Shown here piece by piece: positions 57,883 to 64,000 of a stretch of 64,000 nucleotides of DNA; within the stretch, counting starts at the first letter, position 1; each line of letters opens with the position of its first letter. Origin of the DNA: Rosa chinensis (lineage: Eukaryota > Streptophyta > Magnoliopsida > Rosales > Rosaceae). Made by a program: the position numbers and the translations under genes. Below the pieces are notes generated by a model, which worked only from the letters and a program-made list of their open reading frames with translations, was not told the DNA's origin and searched no databases. Location: assembly GCF_002994745.2 (NCBI RefSeq), contig NC_037091.1, positions 9,238,501 to 9,302,500 of the forward strand, read 5' to 3'.

Positions 57883-60548
57883 TGACAGGACCCGCCCCGG
57901 ATTCCACCCGGGAATCCGAAGTGGCCCTGCGGGACCCACTTTTAAAGAAGGTTTACCAAAATTTCGGCATAATCTCCCTTAAAAATAGACAACCCAAAAA
58001 CCTGTGGAAAGCAAATTTCACTTCAAAAAATTTCCAACCACTAACTCCTAGAGCCACCCTGCTCCCATCATTCAACCAACTCAATCCCAAAAAAATAATA
58101 ATAGTGTATCAAGTATTTCAAGTCTAAGAAACTCCAAGGTTTAAGGTACTACAATTCACAAAGTTAGGTCGTAGACCTCAAATATAAATTCCATACAAGT
58201 CTGGGTCACAAATCCCATAGTAATCAGAGCAATCTAGGAACGTAAATTAACATAGAGTACAGTAGGCTAAACATGTAACCTACAAAATATGATGACAGAA
58301 GCGGATGCGGTCACTATGGCTCACTCCTGAACGCCTAGCAGCAACACTGAAAACTGGGCATTTGAAAACCGAAGGGCCCAGGGGAAAGCATATAAAAACG
58401 TTAGCGTGAGTGGACAAAAATAAAAAATTTCAAACAAAAGGAATTTTATACTTTCCCACATTTATTTCTTTAAAAATTCCCGATGCATGCAGTGATTAAT
58501 GAAAATAAAACAAGAGGAGTTCCGCTCGTAAAAACCGACTATCCCCGCTAGTCTTAAACGATTAAAAGAAAAGGTTGAAACTCTGATACTCAAGGAAATA
58601 AAACCAGCCCCGCTGGCTAAAATAAATCGGACTAGCCCCGCTAGTCAAAAATAGTATAATGAGTAGGGGAAGACGATAGCCATACGAGTGAGCCTCCCAG
58701 GCTCGGGTGATAGCCTCCCAGGCTAAAATACTCTCATTACTCCCGTAATATACCCTTACGCCACTAAGTGTAGCGATAGGATACCGGGCTACAGAATTAC
58801 TGTCACATAGACAGTAATCTGCGCCACAAAGGCGGAGGGCTACGGTGATCCCATCACCGCGCCACAAAGGCGGAAAATCAATGCTAGCAATGATAATAGT
58901 CACCCAAAGTATGGCAACAGAAAATCCGAAAACCAAGTAAATCCATAATACATAAGGCTTCCCCATTCTCGTAAAAGAATTTCCAATGACGTGTCCCACA
59001 CGCCAAGATAATCTCAAGTTCAAAATAAATAGGAGATAAATTAATATAGAGATTTACTCCATCGAAATCTCATTTGGAATATCTCATAAAAATCTCAAAT
59101 CGCCGAATATAAATAGTATAAATCCGGAAATCACATCGGAAATAAATAAATAAAAGAAAATAAGCATAATCCAATGACGTGACCCCGCACGCCATAAAAC
59201 CTTCAAATAATCAAATATCCAAAACCATTTCTGAAAATAACCATATGCTCGGGAAAGTAATACGATAAACAAATTATAACCTCGGAACCAATTAAATAAA
59301 TGCATGCATCATTCTTTGAAAAATAAAAGTCCACTCACAGTATATGATCAATCCTGACGTCGCTCGGTATTTTCCTCGTACGAAGACTCCTCTCGTCTGT
59401 ACGAATAGCACTTGTAAAAATATATTTACAAGACGGAAATTAACTTTACGATAATTAGAATTTGAAATTCATAACGTCCCCCTTCAAAATCCAACTCCTT
59501 AATTCACAACGAATCCATCCACAATATTCCAACAATATTCATTCATCGATATATAAATTCTAAAGTGAATTCGAAAGAATTTCGGCGATCGAATTCACGT
59601 AAATCGATAATTATCCATTTATACTCAATTCGTAATTCCTCCAATTTCCACCAAACTTCATGTATAAAATTCTACAATCGTTAAGGGATTTATGGAGCCA
59701 AAACAGTAAATAAATTGCAGCCCCACGCACCACCCACAGTGGCTGGCAAACCACCACCAATGGCCACCAAATTTTGGCAGCACCACCTACTCAACAGACC
59801 CAATCTCTTTCTCAACTACAACAAGTTCCAATTTTACCTGGAAGAGCTCCAATTAAGCCGGTGAAAATTTTCCAGAAAAATTAGGATCGGGTTTGATCGA
59901 TTCGACCTCCACACTGCAAATTGGAATGCAAGGCCTTAGGGGAAATGATCTCCAGCAAAAACCCGACCTTCGACGCCGGTTTGGTGACCGGAGATGGCCG
60001 GAATCGTCGGAAATCGGCAAAACTCGCAAGTTGCTACAGTAACCTTCCCAGCAAGAAATCAAGCTCCTCCGGCCAACTCTCCCCAAAATACCACCACAGA
60101 TGCGTCAAGGGGGAGGAGACGAGCTTGGGGATGGCCGGATTTCGTCGTGGGTCGGCCGGAGAGGGAAGAAATCGAAGGGAGAAAAATCAGGCCGAAAGGG
60201 GGAAGAAGTCGGGGGAGAAGTGAGGGAGAGTTACCGTGGGTTTCCGAAAATGGAAACCTACAGTGGTAACTTTTCATATATATATTTTTGTTACCATGAA
60301 CAGTAACTTCCACATTTTAAGCTATAACTTTCACATACGAACTCCAATTTTTACGTACCACATATGCACACGCTCGGTTTAACGTCCTCTACAACTTTCA
60401 TGAAGGAAATTTTCTCAAATTGTTAACCCATAAAAAGTCAACTTCTAGCCTCCCCCCTAAAAGATAAAACTATAACCGCGATTGGTAAAACATACAGTGA
60501 TTCGTGTAACTCAGTAAAAGGGGTAAATCGGATGTGGGGTGTAACAAG
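57883..60548 (-). repeat. 5' LTR of the gypsy element (2666 bp)
   Basis: TG...CA ends, adjacent to the AGATT target duplication at 60549 and the primer site on the other side. It is the source promoter of the element. On the sense strand an ATATATATG TATA-like stretch lies opposite about 60280. Confidence 0.95.
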
Positions 60549-60553
60549 ATTAT

Positions 60554-61267
60554 TCAATAAGATGTGTACGTCAGAGTTGATTTTGGCCAATACTCTGACA
60601 AAACTACTAGGCTAAAGGCCAAAGCTAGTGGTTAATACATCGAGGGGGATAGGGCTTATGCCTATAGACAAAGATCAAGAGTGATGGTAACCCAACCTAT
60701 GTGATTGGAGATCCCATGAAGTAGGTTCATATGGGTAAGAACAAGTCACTTGTTGGTCAGTGTTGCACTATCAAATAAAACTATTGATGGTCCCTCCCTA
60801 TGGTGTAAATAAATAGTGCTTGAACTATAATGTGTAAGGTTGAACAAATGTTCTTAATGAGTTTAATAGCCCAAAAATTTGGGTGGTGTATTTGTTTACA
60901 GTACACACTTAATGGATTCACCTATATGGATGTGGAAGTGGGGCCGCTTCCTATGAGAGCAAGGCGTACTCTCTAGAGCATTCATGAATATTCAGGTAGG
61001 GCGCGTGGCCTATTCGCACCACCCCGCTTCGAACAGCTTGATCCGAGAGTTAATGTGGATGGTTAGTTGTCTGATTCACAATTAGAAATTTTGGTTCATA
61101 GAAAATTTTATTTTCACCAAGGTTTCGTGGGTCACGACTAATTTGTCCTATGACTGGTTCATAGTCCAAAAGACACCAGTTCTGATGCATTGATTCTCAC
61201 TTTCATTTGGTATATTCCTTATCTTTCACTTTCCTTGAAATTTTGGTATTTTGAAATAGTGGGGGAT
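60554..61267 (+). other. Distal internal region and polypurine tract of the copia-like element
   Basis: Non-coding. Ends with AGTGGGGGAT directly before the 3' LTR start at 61268. A G+C-richer stretch lies at 60950-61040. No protein domain was found. Confidence 0.5.
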
Positions 61268-61323
61268 TGTTGGAATTTAGTTAGAATATTTCAAAATATC
61301 AGCTATATTTGAAACCTCCATTG

Positions 61324-61947
61324 TCCTAATTTTGGTTATTATATAGTATATACTCTAACTTGTCATTTTTTTGCATTTGGGAATCATTTAATAATAGAAA
61401 GCGAAACAGATGCCCCATTCATCGATTGAAATTTATACACCTAGTATAATATTACATCACCAATACTAAAATTAAAATCTAACAAAAACACATATATAAA
61501 AATTTAAACGTGACTTGAAAGAAGAATTAAAAGAAAAGGAAAAACACCGAGCTCGTTTTTCCAAAGACATCAACAATGAGGTAGCCTTGACCCTCCAGAC
61601 CATCATCATTTGATTGGTCAAAGTATCTACACATTATAATATAAAAAATTAAGAAAAAATATACCATTGCCCCCGCCCAAAAATTTTGGACTAGCTCGGC
61701 CATTGATTTATAAAACATCACCTTCATTATTGACTTTGCTGAGACCACGGGAATTACATTCTAACCAAAGACATCAGCGATGAGGTCGGCCTTGACCCTC
61801 CAGACCATCATCATTTGATTGGTTAAAGTTATAATATAAAAAATTAGGGAGAAAGAGGAACTAGGGAGCATGCAGAACGGACTTGTATATAAAGAAGCCA
61901 CTTCCAGCTAATATTATTCATCACTTTTTAGTAGCAGTCATCCAACC
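61324..61947 (+). promoter_or_regulatory. Proximal promoter of P450 copy 3, with a tandem duplication
   Basis: Continues the copy 1 alignment from about 18867. The W-box block (AAAGACATCARCRATGAGGT, CCTTGACCCTCCAGACCATC, ATTTGATTGGT) occurs twice, at about 61563-61630 and 61765-61835, where copy 1 has it once. TATA box TATATAAAG at 61886-61894, ATG at 61948. Confidence 0.75.
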
Positions 61948-62422
61948 ATGGATTACAGTAACCTTTACATTTTCTTGTCTACACTACTTGCCATCTTCCC
62001 TACTACTACTCTTGCATTCCTTTTTTCTGCTTACAAGTCAAAATCCCATGAAAAATCCATTAATCTTCCCCCAGGCAACTTTGGGTGGCCGATTATCGGC
62101 GAAATCTTTGCCTTCCTACACGATGACCATGAAAAATTTGTAGGGGATAGGATGAATAAATACTCCAAAATCTTCAAAACCAAGATACTAGGTGAGCGAA
62201 CCGTGGTGTTATGTGGCACTGCCGGTCACAAATTTGTGGCTTCCAACGAAGAAAAGCTCTTTGCAGCATGGAGACCTCACTCAATGCAAAAGCTCTTTCG
62301 TTCTTCATACCAAAAAGCTGCTTCCATCATCATGCCAAGACAAATGGAAAAGCATGTATCTCAGGCACCAGGGTTTCTGAGAGCCGAAGCCATGGTTGGC
62401 TACGTGGCAGCGATGGATTCCA
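61948..62422 (+). pseudogene. Cytochrome P450 copy 3, exon 1 interrupted by a copia element
   Basis: The first 158 codons match copy 1 with few changes, including one 3-bp deletion (near 62164). They cover the membrane anchor and hinge [12 protein letters not shown]. At GCGATGGATTCCA the sequence switches to an LTR starting TGTAAAACC (62423). No defect other than the insertion is visible up to that point, so the gene may have been functional until this insertion. The remaining exons would lie beyond the copia element, outside the window. Confidence 0.92.
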
Positions 62423-62896
62423 TGTAAAACCATAATTACATGCTCACAATATATGCACACAATCATAAAAGGGATTAAGGCTTACCTTCAGCAATCACTG
62501 GCATGGATTCCATCTTATGCTACAAACACGAACACTGAATATGGCCTTCTGTTACTTACCAACTTGCTTCTCAATGGACAGAACTTATGCAATAGTCGTG
62601 GTAGTAATCAGGGACCAATTCATCTGTATATATATAGGTGACTTAACCCTCAAGAAGCTTCCCATTAAAGCATTACTCATCGGATTAGGTTTCCTAGTTA
62701 GATTCTTAATGTATCACAACTTGTAGCCTTCCTTGTAGACTAAGCAATGGATTACTATCCTTAATGAATTGATACACTATTCATTAAGTCACTAGTATTG
62801 ATTTACTGTTTGTATCCATGTTAAACTAGGATTGATATTAAGCTAATCATCAATTACTTTATGATGATATGTGTTATGTCCATATTTGATCTTACA
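62423..62896 (-). repeat. 3' LTR of a copia element, inserted in P450 copy 3
   Basis: 474 bp with TG...CA ends (TGTAAAACC...GATCTTACA). Directly inside is the polypurine tract (reverse of ATCTCCCCCTTGG, 62897-62909), so the element runs on the minus strand with its 5' LTR outside the window. The presumed target site is TTCCA (62418-62422). Confidence 0.85.
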
Positions 62897-63510
62897 ATCT
62901 CCCCCTTGGACTCACACATATCATGCTCGATGATTTGCACCAGAGAACATCAAAACCTACTTAACTTACTGAAGTGCGCGCCAGATAACAAACTCAAATC
63001 GAAAATCCATTCCAACATGGTCAGATCACAGTTACTTATGTAGAGCAAGAAACAGTATACATTTTAACAAAAATGCAGAGTTTCAAAACCACTAACAGAA
63101 GCTCCTGCAATCCACATATGTCAAACCAGAAGTGATACAATATATGTTAATGTGTATCAACAAGTAAACATATATTAGGTCCTACTTTATGTTTCTTAAA
63201 CCAGAAACTCAAGCAAATTTACTGAACACTGATGGCTTAAAATTATTGCTTGAACCTCAACATCATGCTATACATGATTTAAGCCATCTGATAGCAAGTA
63301 TGATATTCAAAACAAGATGATAATTTCCAAAACAAAACAATAAAGCTGCAGCAAAATCATAACTGGAAATACCTCAAATTTTATTGATAATCAAAACTGT
63401 CATTACAAATAAGTTGTGATAAACAAAAATAAAAGATCACAACTAAAACACGAGAACTCAAAAAACCTTAGAATTTTAAATGCTCCAATTGGACTAACTC
63501 TCTACTGAAC

Positions 63511-64000
63511 CTAAGCATCTAAATTAGCTAAAATTCCAATGCTTGCTGTATGCTTCTGGAATGCAGCCACTGACAATGCCTTGGTGAAAGGATCTGCTAG
63601 CTGTGAATTTGTGTCAATACTCAAAACAGCTATTTCACCATGCTTTACTCTTTCTCTAACACTGTAATACTTTAGATCAATATGCTTGGAATTATTTGAC
63701 CTTTTACTGTTCTTGCTAAAGAAAACTGCAGCCTCATTGTCACAATAAATTACAAGTGTTCCAGCCACAATGTGACTCAATACTTTGGTCTGCATGAGAA
63801 AATTCCTAATCCAAAGTCCTTCACACACAGTTTCATATACTGCAATAAATTCAGCTTGCATAGTAGAAGTTGAAACAAGTGTTTGTTTCATGGTTTTCCA
63901 AGCAATAGCACCTCCTGCAAGCAAGAACACATATCCACAAGTGGACTTCTTGGAGTCTGGATAATTCCCTGCAAAATCCGAGTCTGAGAATCCAATGAGT
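63511..64000 (-). CDS. Copia pol, RNase H end (partial)
   Basis: The minus-strand frame is open from the window edge to a stop at 63511. It begins with DSDFAGNYPDSKKSTCGYVF and contains SDSDFAG (first catalytic Asp), STMQAEFIAV (Glu), LVIYCDNEAAVFFSKN (Asp) and KHIDLKYYSVRERVKHGEIA, ending with LADPFTKALSVAAFQ. This is the typical end of a Ty1/copia polyprotein. RT and integrase would be upstream, outside the window. No break is visible in this part. Confidence 0.93.
   Translation of the reverse strand, partial: LIGFSDSDFAGNYPDSKKSTCGYVFLLAGGAIAWKTMKQTLVSTSTMQAEFIAVYETVCEGLWIRNFLMQTKVLSHIVAGTLVIYCDNEAAVFFSKNSKRSNNSKHIDLKYYSVRERVKHGEIAVLSIDTNSQLADPFTKALSVAAFQKHTASIGILANLDA

Larger units (their letters stand above)
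50406..60548 (-). mobile_element. Complete Tekay/Del-like Ty3/gypsy chromovirus, 10.1 kb
   Basis: Flanked by the perfect 5-bp target duplication AGATT (50401-50405 and 60549-60553). LTRs are 50406-53058 and 57883-60548. In element (minus) sense it begins TGTTACACCCC and ends CCTGTCA. The primer binding site (revcomp of 57869-57880, TGGTATCAGAGC) matches the 3' end of initiator Met-tRNA, and an AAGGGGGGGTGAAT purine tract lies at 53059-53072. Gag, protease, RT, RNase H, integrase and a chromodomain-like tail are present in order. Stops and frameshifts disable it. It is inserted in the copia-like element. Confidence 0.95.
47724..61323 (+). mobile_element. Copia-like, apparently non-autonomous LTR element (split by a gypsy insertion)
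   Basis: TGTTGGAATTTAGTTAGAAT occurs at 47724 as the left LTR start and again at 61268, directly after the polypurine tract AGTGGGGGAT (61258-61267), as the 3' LTR start. The right copy is only 56 bp long and ends at CCTCCATTG before P450 upstream DNA resumes, so most of the 3' LTR and about 85 bp of flank were deleted. The left LTR may end near 48410, before TTTGGTGGCGGC, but this is uncertain. The interior (about 2.7 kb + 0.7 kb without the gypsy) shows no gag-pol. Classification as copia rests on the PPT/LTR junction only. Confidence 0.65.
62423..64000 (-). mobile_element. Ty1/copia retrotransposon (partial, runs off the window)
   Basis: LTR, polypurine tract, about 600 bp without coding sequence, then the pol C-terminus (RNase H) on the minus strand. 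The RNase H frame is open to the window edge, so the element may be young. Confidence 0.9.

Overview
The window is nuclear DNA from a flowering plant. Genes are split by GT-AG introns, A+T-rich intergenic DNA dominates, and almost every kilobase carries plant-type transposable elements (Tat- and Tekay-like Ty3/gypsy, Ty1/copia, L1-type LINE, CACTA, Mutator-like). The overall flavour suggests a eudicot, possibly Rosaceae, but that is an impression and not a demonstrated placement. No rRNA, tRNA, CRISPR or prokaryotic operon was seen.

Layout. (1) 1-12240: the 3' part of a decayed Tat-like gypsy element in minus orientation (RT, RNase H, second RNase H, integrase). Its long region beyond the integrase carries an antisense (+) spliced coiled-coil reading frame, five copies of a potential RNA hairpin repeat and a 46-bp minisatellite. 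A solo LTR (9319-10740) splits the RNase H region. (2) 12262-13590: three tandem ~510-bp repeats. (3) 13600-18400: gene-free DNA, partly LTR-like. (4) 18430-62422: a segmentally repeated cytochrome P450 locus with three copies. Copy 1 (19349-21893) is intact with 3 exons and 485 residues. Copy 2 (39078-40778) has frameshifts and a stop and lacks the heme exon. Copy 3 (61948-62422) is cut in exon 1 by a copia element that runs off the window.

The spaces between the P450 copies are filled by nested insertions. Between copies 1 and 2 lies a ~10.2-kb CACTA-like region holding an F-box-like fragment and a Pack-MULE with importin-alpha exons and a perfect 9-bp target duplication. It is followed by a 4.4-kb CACTA element that captured three exons resembling HCF101, and a 5'-truncated LINE. 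Copy 2 is cut off by another CACTA element encoding degraded TNPA- and TNPD-like proteins, itself hit by an 835-bp Mutator-type MITE. The copy 3 promoter region is split by a copia-like element that contains a complete 10.1-kb Tekay-like gypsy element (50406-60548; TSD AGATT, iMet primer site, polypurine tract, ~2.65-kb LTRs), disabled by stops and frameshifts.

Only P450 copy 1 looks like a working host gene. The three copies share a TATA box and a W-box/ACGTCA-rich upstream block, so the locus reads as a tandem defence- or specialised-metabolism P450 array that transposons have eroded to one functional member. The most unusual signals are the hairpin repeat with compensatory changes (827-4921), the captured gene fragments, the antisense gene of the Tat element, and the altered I-helix motif of the P450.
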